From Spirogloea muscicola (lineage: Eukaryota > Streptophyta > Zygnematophyceae > Spirogloeales > Spirogloeaceae): a stretch of 23,896 nt of DNA. Below are positions 9,745 through 20,200 of this stretch, in pieces. The notes under the pieces were generated by a model. That model searched no databases. It had not been told where the DNA came from and worked only from the letters and a program-made list of their open reading frames with translations. The stretch's first letter is position 1; each line of letters opens with the position of its first letter. Made by a program: the position numbers and the translations under genes. The stretch spans positions 26,481 to 50,376 of the forward strand of contig WELB01000340.1 of NCBI GenBank assembly GCA_009602725.1, given 5' to 3'.

Positions 9745-12700
9745 ATGGACGACCGCCGGCCCGAGCCGCCGGGCGCGGCGGCGGCGGCGGCGCCGGGGAC
9801 AGCGGCGCAGCAGTGGCGGCGCGGCCTGCGGCTGCGCCACCGCTCGGAGCCGCAGCGAAGCGGCAGCACGGACGACGACAGGGAGGAGGAGGAGGAGGAG
9901 GAGGAGGAGGAGGAGGACGACGACGAGGACGACGAGGACGACGACGACGATGGCGGGCGCCAGCGGCGTCAGCGGCGCAAAGCCGCGGCCGTCGCCGCCG
10001 TGCACGATTCCGAGGAGGATGCCGTCGCGGCGCCGCGCCGGCCTCCTGGGCCGGCCCTGCCGCGACGGCGGCAGCGCCGCGCCAAGAAGCCCGGCGCCCC
10101 GCTGCTGCAGCGCCTCACTGTCGCTTCAAACGGCCACGCCTCTTCTGAGGTGAGACAGGAGCGCCATCGCCGAAGGAGCCTGGCGTCTCCCTCAAGCAAA
10201 CTGCGAGACCTAGTTAGTGTCTGCTGCGACCTCATCGCAGCTCAGCTTCCAATTGCTCGTGCTTTGAAGGCGACAATCTCGACTAGGTGTTGGCTTTAGG
10301 GTTTAGCAGCAGGCTGTGAATTAGTAAAGCTGAGCTGGCTTTTGCGAGTATGCCTGCAGGCCAGCCCTGCGGATGGCCTGAGGAGGTCCACGCGCAAACG
10401 GCGACGACCACGCCGGCGCTACGAGTCTAATGACGACGAGTTTCTGGAGGACGAGGACGATGAAGAGGAGCAGGCCACGAAGACGGCTCAAGCAGCGGTT
10501 GCAGTTGAGGAGAATGATGGTGATGACGACGTTGACAATGTAGGCCAGAGTAAAGAGGAGAGAGAGGACTATGAAGTAGAGCCGGGACAGAACCTGCCGA
10601 ACGGGAGCGCCATATTGGTGAGTCATGGCAGGGATTGCTGAAAGAGCTCATCATTCAAGTCAGTGAAGACGCATGAGGGATGCTGCATGTTGATGCTGCA
10701 ATTAAGCTGCTGCAGGTGCCCAGAGAGGGGGAGGACGGTGGCCATCTGGCTGAGGATGGCAAGGACGAGGACGAGGCAATGGCCACGTCAAGTCAGGAGG
10801 AGAAGGTGGCGGCTGTGGAGCTGGTGCCTCCGGTACTGCCAAGGAGAGAGGGGCTGAGACCACGAAGGCAGGATGGCTTGATGAAGGAGAATGGTTCACA
10901 ATATGCTGGGCAAGCCAAGCGCTGCAGGGCGTCCGACGAGGAAGGCGATGACGAGGGGGAGGGCGAGGAGGAGGATGAGGAGGATGAAGAGGAGGAGGGG
11001 GAGGAGGAGGGGGAGGAGGGGAGGGAGGGCCCGAGGCGCTACGCATTGCGAAACCGGACAGAAGTTCGGCGCTTCTCTCCGAGGCGCGAGCAGCGCCCGC
11101 CGCGGCAGCAGTCGCCCAGGAAGCTCTACCACCATAAGCGGGGCAGCCGAGAGGATCGGGGCGAGCGGGGAGGCAGGCGGAGGGATGGAGGCCGCTCGCA
11201 TAAGCGCCACAGGGACCTTCGAGACGATGACTCGGATGAGTCGCTGCTCCTCGATGATATTGGTCAGGGCAGCGTGTGGGGGCGGGCAGGTCGGAGCAGC
11301 GACCCTCCATGGATGCCTGCAGGCTTGGACTCGCCATGGTGGGGCGGGGGTGGCGAGGCTGCACCAACGGGCGGCCATTCCGAGCTCGTGGCTGCAGGCG
11401 GCGCCAGCCTTGTCAAGGGCAAGGGCGGAGCAGACATCCAGCCGGTGCAGGTGGACGCCTCGGCGAGCTTTGACCAAGTCGGCGGCCTGGCGGCGCACAT
11501 TGACGCCCTCAAGGAGATGGTCTTCTTCCCACTCCTTTACCCCTCCTTCTTCGCCAGCTACAAGATCACGCCCCCACGCGGCGTCCTCCTCTGCGGCCCG
11601 CCTGGCACGGGAAAGACGCTGGTGGCGCGTGCACTTGCGGGGGCTGCTAGCAGGGCCGGGCGCAAGGTGACCTTCTTCATGCGCAAGGGCGCGGACGTTC
11701 TCAGCAAGTGGGTGGGAGAGGCTGAGCGCCAACTGCGGCTCCTCTTTGAGGAGGCCGCGAGGTGTCAGCCATCCATCATCTTCTTTGACGAGATCGACGG
11801 CCTCGCCCCTGTGCGGTCCTCTCGTCAGGAGCAGATCCACAACTCCATCGTTTCTACACTTCTGGCATTGATGGACGGGCTTGATGCAAGGGGCCAGGTC
11901 GTGGTCATCGGTGCCACCAACAGGGTGGATGCCATTGACGGGGCCCTGCGCCGGCCGGGAAGGTTTGACAGAGAATTCTGCTTCCCCCTTCCAAATGCAA
12001 AGGCGAGGGAGGACATTCTTGCCATTCACACAAGGAACTGGCAGAATCCTCCTGCTTCAGCACTACGGAAGGAGCTGGCTGCATCTTGCGTCGGCTACTG
12101 TGGAGCAGATGTCAAGGCTCTCTGCACAGAGGCAGCCATCCGAGCATTTAGGCGAAGATATCCGCAGGTGTACCAGGTAGGCTCAGTGTGTGCTCATATG
12201 AACTGTCAGCAGTATATGGATGCATATGGATGCATCTTGGTTGAGTCTTCACAAAGTCAACTTCACTATCTTGGATGGTTTAGATGAAGCTCATGCCTTT
12301 GCTTGACCTTACAACAAGCTCTCTCTTACATCATGAGTCTGTTGTTTGCCACAAGGTGTCATGCTGCCAGGCTTGTGATCATAAGTCTGCACCCGACGCG
12401 CGTCAATTAATAAGCTGGACAATATTGTCAAATATCTCATAGCACAGCTGTACATAACTGGCTCGTATATTGCCACGTCCAGAGTGACGAGCAATATGTC
12501 ATCGACGTGGATTCCGTCAAGGTGGAGCGGAGGCACTTCCTTGAGGCCATGTCTGCTATTACGCCTGCAGCCCACCGTTCCGTGACGGTGTATGCAAGAC
12601 CGTTGCCACCTCTGCTGTCCGCCTTGCTCAAGGGCCACCAAGATGCTGCCATGAGCTGTTTGAAAGACTCTTTTATGCCGCTTATGGAGCTTGAGAAGGA

Positions 12701-15700
12701 AGAAGGCGAGAATGTTGACGAGGGGGAGGACGATGACGAGGACCCTGCATACATTGCAAGCGTGCTCTCATCAAAATTGCAACCATCGTTTATTTACACG
12801 CCAAGGCCGCGTCTCCTTTTATGTGGCGAGCGCGGTGCTGGGCAGGTAGACTCCTAACATGGCAAGTTGACCTTGCAAGTTGAACCTTCCCTTTGCAGTT
12901 CCTACAGTGACCCTATTATTAACACGTTAAAAGCAAAATCTTAATACAGTGGCGCATATATGCTTTCCCAGCAATGTACAGTGTCAGGACTCACAAGGCT
13001 TCAGGACAACATCATTGCAGCATTGTAGCCTAGGAGCACTAAAGTGAGGGATGACTTTGGCCGCAGGAACACCTTGGCCCTGCTCTACTCCATGAGCTCG
13101 AAAGGTACCCTGTATATTCACTGGGCCTCCCGTCCCTCCTAGCTGACCCTGGCGCCAAGTCCCCAGAAGAAGCACTGGTACACATTGTCGGCGAAGCTAG
13201 GAAGAACACTCCGGCCATCCTCTTTCTTCCCCATCTCCCCCTCTGGTGGGACACGGTATGGCCTTCGTCCCTTTCTTGGCACCAACTTTGTCTCGAAGAC
13301 CTCCTACAATCTTGAGGCTTTTCAGAAATATTGAAGTCAGTGCTTGTTTTCCAACACACGCCGGCCCCTGCTCTCTGTACAGGCCCACGACCAGCTGCGA
13401 GCGACGCTGGTGATGCTCCTGGCAGACCTTCCCGCATGGCTGCCAATCCTGCTCCTTGGAACTGCTGAAGGAGGGCCCAATGACATTGACCCTGAAGCTT
13501 GTTCCATCTTTGGCCGCCATTTGTAAACCCCCCGTCCTGCAACCTGCAGCAGAAAGTTGCTTGCATGAAGACAGTGCAGTCTAGCAGACTCACAATTGAT
13601 CGTTTTGCAGGTACACTAGATACGTCTTTCCAACAACTGTTGTAGAGATCGCCTTTGGCCTGCTGTTTCTCCTGTGTTGGGATGTCTACTAGTTTATGTA
13701 GTTCTATACCATCTGCTTTGTGGCTTTTCAATTAGCAACCCTTGACTGCCTTGCATTGATGTAACAGCAGGATCATGTAGCCAGTTGTGCCTTGTCCTTG
13801 CTTCATGTGTGTCTTGCCTTGTACAGGTACATACTCACACCACCAACAATGAAGGAGAGGCTTCAATTTTTCGCTCCACTTGTGGATGCCGCTGCTACCT
13901 CGCCAAAGCTTGAAAAAGGTCTGAAGAAGCCGCTGGCAGCGCTGGAGCCTTTGCCCAAGGTGCCCGTAACGGAGGTTGGGCCCAGCGAGGCTGAGCTGAA
14001 AGCTAAGGCCGAGCTAGAGGGGCATGCCATGAGACGGCTGCGCATGTGCCTCCGGGACGTGTGTAATAGGTCAGAACAATCTGCAAGTTTCCATTTGTCA
14101 ATGGCTGTTTGAATGCATGCCCAGCCTTGACCTTGGCACATCCTGCCCGGGCTTCCAGTATCCAGCTCTATCATGGTAATCTGTCTTCTAAGCACCAAGG
14201 TGCTAAAGTAAGGATCTTCATTGAAGATTGCAGGGGCACTGGGGGCCAGCTCACTGAGCACGTTGTCTTTTGCACCCCTGACAACTCATGATTTGCCAGG
14301 TTGTTGTATGAAAAGCGCTTTGCGGCCTTCCACTACCCATTGCTAGATGACGTAGAAGAGCCAGGAAGGTTGGACAGGCAAGGCGGAGATGCTGGACCTG
14401 TTGTTGGGATGGATGTCATCTCCCTCCTCCAGAAGGTGGACAATGGGTCGTACTGGGCTCGGTCCTCATTCTTGCAAGATGTTGAGCTCATTCTCACCAA
14501 TGTTAAGGTGAGGATTTCAGGCTGGCTTGTGCTTGAAATTGAGCAAGGACCCCAGTTGTCTTCTTTTCAGTTGTTGACATGCAAACTTGGAGGGCTCTAC
14601 TTTCTGGAGCTTTTTGCTTTGTCGCTGTATTTCGCATGTGCTTGACAGTGCTTAGAAGCTCTTCTACCTCATCACCTCCATCCAGTAGAGCAGCCAGATG
14701 CTGCACCGCACACTTGAGCCAATTACTTTTCACATGATCCCCTGCAGTTGTATTACGGCGAGGACTACCAGGGGGCCAAGTTCGTAAGCAAGGCTTGTGC
14801 TCTGCGAGATGCAGTAAGTTCACGCCTTCGGGTGTCGTTAGCTTGTTTATTTGCCTTCAGATAAAGCTTGGGCTCTTTGTGTAGGAAAAGGAAGTAAGTG
14901 AGCATGTCGATGATGCACAAAGCAAGGTGGGGCCAGGCCACATTCCACTGTTATGCTGACAAGTCCGAGCAGCCAGGACCCTGCGATGCCTCTTGCTTTG
15001 TTCCCGCAAGTGCCCCTCCTCTGACATTGAAGAGAAAGCGGCGCTGGAATGCTGTGCGGGAGGACGTGCCCAGCAGGCCCCTCGCTCACAGGACGGGATG
15101 ACAGAGTTCTGAAAGTCAGACGCTGCATACATGCATACATGAATGCATAGAGGTATTTAGTGAAAGTGGCCTGTTGGGGGTCTTGGAACACAGGTAGTCA
15201 GGGTCTAGGGTGGTCAAAAAGTGAGGGGTTAAGGGGTTAAAGACAAGGAACTGGTGACATTTGTGAGCATGTCGTGCTTGCCCGCAGGTATACAGCATGC
15301 TGTCGCAGATGGACCCCACCCTTGTGGCCTTCTGCGACGAGATCGCGTCAAGGGGAGGTCCATTCCTGTACCCTGAGCAGAGCAAGGACGATGGCAAGGA
15401 GGCCAGCATTCTGGGGCAGAAGGATGGGAGAGGTGCTGCGCGCCCGGCGAGGGCCAGCGCTCGCTTGCGCGGTGTGCAGGCGCAAGTGAATCTGCACCAA
15501 GCCCTGGAGCAGGTCACCAGGAAGTCAGCAAAGCGAGCTGGCGACCCTGCGCAGCGCTGCCCACCTTCCAGCAGTGAGTGCCTATTGCAAATTCTTGAAG
15601 CAATAATGATATAGCACTTGAACACCAAGAAATGATTTGCAAGCAGGCTTGAAAGTACACTCGTGAAGGACTTTGATGACCTTGGTGGCCTTCTCCTCAC

Positions 15701-16332
15701 CCGTTCTAAAAGCAAGTGTGGTGTATTACCTTGCAGATGCTGGCCATGGCAGGGAAGGTGCGGAGGACAAGCAGGAGGCAACAGGCAGCGGCCGCACTCC
15801 TCCTACAAGCGACAATTGCAAGGACTCAGCAGTTAGTGCTGCCCCAATGTCTGCTGAAGGAGCAGCAATGGAGGGTCTGCGCAAGGATCCCTCGAATGGT
15901 CCTGCTGACCATGCGGGTGTAGCGGTACGAGCTGCTGCTGGGCAGGGTCAGCTTGCGGGCCAAGACGGCAGAGGAGCTGGCTCATGCGATGTTGCAGAAG
16001 CAGAAGCAATCGGGGGCCAAGTGGAGAGCAGGGATGAGACAATGGCGGCCGAGCTGCTGGAGGACCCCTCGACTGCTGAGAAGGCCGCCGAGGAGCGAGC
16101 TCGGCTGGAACAGGAGCACCGCGCCAGGGGAGCTACGTGGGCGTCGGCAATGGCAAGGCGCACGGCGCATTCTTCAGTTGACCAGCTTTTGGCACTGCAC
16201 TCTGCAGCCTGCCGAGTGTTGTACATGCACCGGAAGACAGTGGACAGAAGTCGAGTCCTGGACGCGCTCGAGGCCCTTGCCCTTGACGACTTGCTCTCCC
16301 AGGCACCCGCTGCCGGGCCTGATGATGGTTGA
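9745..16332 (+). CDS. ATAD2: ATAD2/Yta7/BRAT1-type bromodomain AAA ATPase
   Basis: Nuclear chromatin-associated AAA ATPase; relatives (human ATAD2, yeast Yta7, Arabidopsis At1g05910/BRAT1) act on histones and gene silencing. Exons: 9745-10149, 10360-10617, 10716-12176, 12483-12845, 13067-13255, 13383-13522, 13827-14069, 14300-14507, 14748-14813, 15288-15573, 15737-16332 (stop TGA): 4215 nt, 1404 residues, close to ATAD2. Order: acidic, Arg-rich N-terminus with several Asp/Glu tracts and the plant-like motif RYALRNRTEVRR; first AAA domain with FDQVGGL, Walker A GPPGTGKT (about 515-522), VTFFMRKGADVLSKWVGEAE, Walker B IIFFDEIDG (about 575-583), VRSSRQEQIHNSIV and arginine finger RRPGRFDRE (about 634); second, degenerate AAA domain whose Walker A has become GERGAGQ (exon 4); bromodomain from LRDVCNR through LRDAVYSMLSQMDP (about 1014-1120); C-terminal helical tail. 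The expected bromodomain Asn is Tyr1092. Introns 12177-12482, 13523-13826 and 14814-15287 exceed 300 nt and show no further exon; the protein reads continuously across them. Confidence 0.94.
9882..9951 (+). repeat. GAG/GAC trinucleotide tract coding for Glu/Asp
   Basis: A run of GAG triplets followed by GAC and GAT triplets encodes an uninterrupted acidic stretch near residues 47-68 of the ATAD2-like protein. The antisense strand is Leu/Val-rich, which explains the spurious reverse ORF here. Confidence 0.85.
10295..10306 (+). repeat. Telomere-like TTTAGGGTTTAG in ATAD2-like intron 1
   Basis: TTTAGGGTTTAG is nearly two units of the plant/algal telomere repeat and contains a reverse telo-box (TAGGGTTT). 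It lies in the first intron, a position where telo-boxes are known in plant housekeeping and cell-cycle genes. Confidence 0.5.
10938..11028 (+). repeat. GAG/GAT-rich low-complexity tract in exon 3
   Basis: A purine-rich run (mostly GAG, GAT and GGG triplets) encodes a second long acidic region of the ATAD2-like protein, rich in Glu with some Gly. It ends just before the conserved RYALRNR motif. Confidence 0.8.
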
Positions 16333-16520
16333 ATGTTACTGCAGCCTACGCAGTGCTGCCCATCTAGTTGCTTTCACTTGATGGCGTGTGCTTAGTTGTT
16401 GCCTCGCCTCCCCCGTCTCCTCTTTAGATTGCCTTGTCACCGTTTTGTCTATGAAAGCGCATGCTTAGTGCTGATTTTTGCTTGACATCGGGCCTATTCA
16501 ACAATCTGTAGCAACTCAAA

Positions 16521-16525
16521 TGTAA
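16521..16525 (+). terminator. Candidate UGUAA polyadenylation signal of the ATAD2-like gene
   Basis: TGTAA lies 189 nt after the stop codon on the coding strand. UGUAA is the usual poly(A) signal in green algae. A five-base match alone is weak evidence. Confidence 0.4.
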
Positions 16526-16835
16526 CAGAAACGGCAAGTCCATACATGGCCAAGTATTATAACACTTAGTCAGAATTACCAGGGCACTACTCCAATCTTC
16601 CCATAGTTTGCCCATGGCCTTTTTCGCCATTGGGACAAGAGACCCACAAATCCGTCGTCCCAGCCCAATGTATTGGCACACAATTTTTTGCATACGACAC
16701 ATTGTTGTAGCACAACAGCAAGCGAGATAGCACATTAAGATGGTAGTCATGGAATCATATAGTCAAGGTAAATTTACAGTAATAGGTGCCGCATGCCTGC
16801 TTAGGAACTTATAGGGCACGTGCACGTGGTCCCAC

Positions 16836-16840
16836 TTACA
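16836..16840 (-). terminator. Candidate UGUAA polyadenylation signal of XDH
   Basis: The minus strand reads TGTAA here, about 424 nt past the XDH stop. A second copy is at 16774-16778. The choice between them is open. Confidence 0.35.
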
Positions 16841-16932
16841 CACATGTCAGATACAAAAGCATACAACCTGCAACGCATTGGCAATATGGCCCTGACCCAC
16901 CCAACGAGGAGATATGGGCCAGAGGAGCGAGA

Positions 16933-16971
16933 TGTAGCCAGTAGCTGTGACTACAGGGCTACTGGGCTACA
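16933..16971. repeat. Inverted repeat (hairpin) in the ATAD2-like/XDH spacer
   Basis: GTAGCCAGTAGC (16934-16945) pairs with GCTACTGGGCTAC (16958-16970) over 12 bp with one bulged G and a 12-nt loop. One further T-A pair extends the stem to 16933/16971. It would lie in the XDH 3' UTR if the poly(A) signals above are right. Confidence 0.7.
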
Positions 16972-17263
16972 AGGCTCTGCGCAGACGCAGCGATGGTAGT
17001 ACATAAAGTCAGTGTGGAGGTGAAGGTCTCACTAATATATATTGACAGCCCCCGCGTATCCAAACACCAGTCACTAGCTACAACTGGGCACTGAAAGAAG
17101 CTCAAGTGAGGAGTCTACTACGCCTGATCCAGAGAAAATTGAGAGTATCCTTGAAATAAGAAGCCAAGTCCTGTAGTGAGCTTGAAACCCTTTGCGAAGT
17201 GCTTCACAATTCGATTCTGCAGCAGCAATCTGTCAATGACCCCAACGCTTTGTTTGAACATCG

Positions 17264-20200
17264 TCACACGCTGAGCCTGGCACGGAAGTCCGCCTTGGCA
17301 AAGGGGGCAGTCAGGTCGTCGGAGCATGCCATCCGGATTCGCTCTGGCGTTGCTGGTGTGTCCAGCACAAACCTGCCCCAAAACGATTGCAATTTGTCAG
17401 GCAGGCCAGCTGGCTACCTTCACATTCCAGACGAAGCAACAACCTTTGTCGTCCTCCAAACTCTTAGTGATCAGAGGAAGTATCTTAAGTCGATGACCGT
17501 TGTCTCCAGTCAACGGCAATGCTGAAGCAGCTGGTTTATGTAGGCGTACCAGCCATCAATGCCGCTGTCCTTGCGGGCAGCGTAGATGGCGTCCTTCACG
17601 GCAAACATGGCGGAGCTGGCCAAGAACAGGGGCGGCTCGCCCACTGCCTTGCTCGACATCACTGCCCTTGGATTAGGAGCATCCTGCATATTCACAAACA
17701 AATGGGAATGTGGTCATGTGCAGCTCTGATCAAGCAAATTATCCTCATCTCAGGCTGATTACCAGCATCCTCACACTTGCTTGACCAACCTGCCAGAGAG
17801 TTTTCATTAACGTATTCCACGAATAGAGGGGCTAAAGCATCCCGCTTTCTGTGTTTTGCGATGCTTCACAACCAATCGTGGGTGACACATATCTTGCAAA
17901 ATGAAAGCCGCAAAGTACCTTAAGGAGGCCAACGCGGAAGTCAACCGGAATGTCATTGACTGTGGGGAGCTTGTAGGTGCCCGGGCCCTGCGTGAAGAGG
18001 ACGCCGGGCGGCACCCACAGGTGCGCTTTGTCGCCCCACTTGAGCTCCTCAGTCAGTGCCCAGCCCATGCCCTGGACGTACGCTCCCTCAATCTGCAGAC
18101 ACAGAAGGCCGGCATACACGTTATCAGTGCCTATTAGTGCTAAAAGCTGTGTTACTTGTTCATTACTCCACAACTGTGAAGCTGTGGTACTTGTTGACTA
18201 CTCCACAAGTGTGCTCAGGTGGTGAACTTCAAGTGGAGGACAGGCAGTCAGGATATTCTCAATGTCAAAGTTCTGAAGGAGCTGTCTGACTATCGCTGAC
18301 ATCATTCTATTAGTGCCCTGTTAAGCCCATAACACAGAGAAAGACAGACCTGCCCGACGTCAATGGCGGGGTTGAGCGAGGTGCCGAGGTCCATGAGAAC
18401 GTCAACCCGGCGAAGGTGGAAATCGCCAGTCAGCGTGTCAATTTCCGCTTCAGCAATGGCGGCACCAAACGTATAGTAATTGAATGGCATGCCCTTGCCA
18501 ACTGCAAAGTCGAAGCCAATGTCCGGGGTAATGTAGAAACCGTGCGCCGAGAGGTCGATGCGTTGCATCCAGCACTTGGTTGCAACCTTCAAGTAGATTG
18601 GCAATGGAGCATACAGAAGTTTCAACAAGCAGTCTCCACTATTCAATGTATGACCTCTTCGCATTGGGCAGCTTGTGAGCAAGTCAGACTCCTCTTCCAC
18701 CATCGATTCTACCATCGATTCTACCATCGATTGCCGAATTGCAAATCAGCAAAATGACAACAATCTACCTACATCGAAATACAATGGAGATGTATCCAAC
18801 CAATTGGTAATTTGCAGATGAACTTGAGAAACATCTGCCTAAGCGAGACACTCAATGGGAGGAGGGGCCAAGGGGGACCCACCTGGGCAAGCGTGGCGGC
18901 CGGCATGATGTCTGCAACAGGCTTCATGCGTGCCTTGAGCTCATTGCAGGCATTGAGCACGGCCGCGCCATACATGTCTGAGCTCGCTGACGCTGCTGTG
19001 GGTGATGAGTTTGGTACCTGTGAGCTCGCGGCGGCAAAGGGGCAGCACCAATGCAGCGTGAGCTCGATTGCGCCAACAGTGAAGTGGGCTCCTGTGCTGC
19101 TTGTCTGTGGTCTTAAGCGACCAACTTGCGATTAGCGCGGCACGTCTGACCTTATCGGTACTCGTCTCGGCGATGAAGACAGAAGACAGAGGGATGTTGA
19201 GCGCTGTCGCCGCCACCTGCGCAACCTTGGTGTGCAGGCCCTGGCCCATCTCGACACCGCCGTGCGTCACCAGCACCGTTCCGTCGGTGTAGATGTGCAC
19301 CAGCGCGCCCGCCTGCAGCGAGGCAGCACAGAGATTTAGGCCCACGGCGACACTGTCTCAGTCAGAGTTGGACCTGCTACCTCCACTCTTACAGTTGTAC
19401 AACTACAGTATAAAGAGGCAAGCGTCAAGTATCTGGTAGTTATGGGTTGAGGTTAGAGGTCCATTGAGGATGACATGTTGAGAAGGTGGGATCACCTGAT
19501 TCATGAACTTGGTGGTGAAGGAAATGCCAAACTTGGTGGGAGTGGAGGCAAGGCCGCGTTTGCGCCACCGGGAGGTCGCGTTGAAGGCGTCGACCTCGGC
19601 GCGGCGGCGCGAGAACTCCGACGACTCCATGAGCTCCACCCAGATGCGCTGGATCTGGCAGCGCTCCAAGCGCTGGCCGTAATGCGTCTCGTAGCCCTCG
19701 GGATGGAAGTTGAGCTCCTGCACGACGTCTCGGGGCTTGCCGACTGCGAGCGCGACGCGCTCGAGCCAGTTCTCGGCGACTATCATGCCCTGTGGCCCGC
19801 CGAAGCCCCGGAAGGCGGTGTTGCTGGGCAGGTTGGTCTTGGCCACGCGTGCATTGATGCGCACATTCGGGATTGCATAGACGTTGTCCGAGTGGAACAT
19901 GGCGCGCTCGGATACGGAGCACGACAGGTCGGCCGTGTTGCCCGCGTTCGCATACAGCTGCAGGTCTAGTGCCAGCAGCCGCCCCTCCTTGGTGAAGCCC
20001 ACCTGCAGGCGACCATAGACAGCAGGATGGTGGTCAAGGACGTGGAGGAAGGGCGGAGCAGGTGAGAAGGGAGGTCATTTAGGACACACTACGAGAGAGT
20101 AGGGAGGAGGGAGGGTAGGGGCCGGACCTTGTACTTGGCCAAGAACGGGTGGCGTGTGCCAGTGATGGCCATGTCGACGTAGCGGTCGAGCGTGAGCTTG

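Larger units (their letters stand above)
16333..17263. other. Convergent intergenic region between the ATAD2-like and XDH genes
   Basis: This 931-bp spacer carries the two 3' UTRs. I see no coding exon on either strand. It contains candidate UGUAA polyadenylation motifs for each gene (16521-16525 plus; 16836-16840 and 16774-16778 minus) and a near-perfect inverted repeat at 16934-16970. Confidence 0.7.

Noticed and set aside
10896-12029. Long minus-strand ORF (377 codons) opposite exon 3 of the ATAD2-like gene
   Set aside because: It is the shadow of a GC3-rich exon with clear AAA motifs on the plus strand; its own translation shows no family motif.
13039-13731. Minus-strand ORF (230 codons) in the ATAD2-like gene
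   Set aside because: It is antisense to exons 5 and 6, which encode the conserved second AAA domain on the plus strand.
1-16332. The two AAA ATPase genes as a tandem duplication
   Set aside because: Their AAA domains belong to different families (SRFD-type single AAA versus ATAD2-type with a bromodomain), and exon structures do not correspond. Their proximity looks coincidental.
17510-17549. A stop codon at 17510-17512 as the end of XDH
   Set aside because: Splicing at 17550 joins in phase to 17372 and restores the typical XDH C-terminus ([14 protein letters not shown]... to LSV). The read-through tail resembles nothing.
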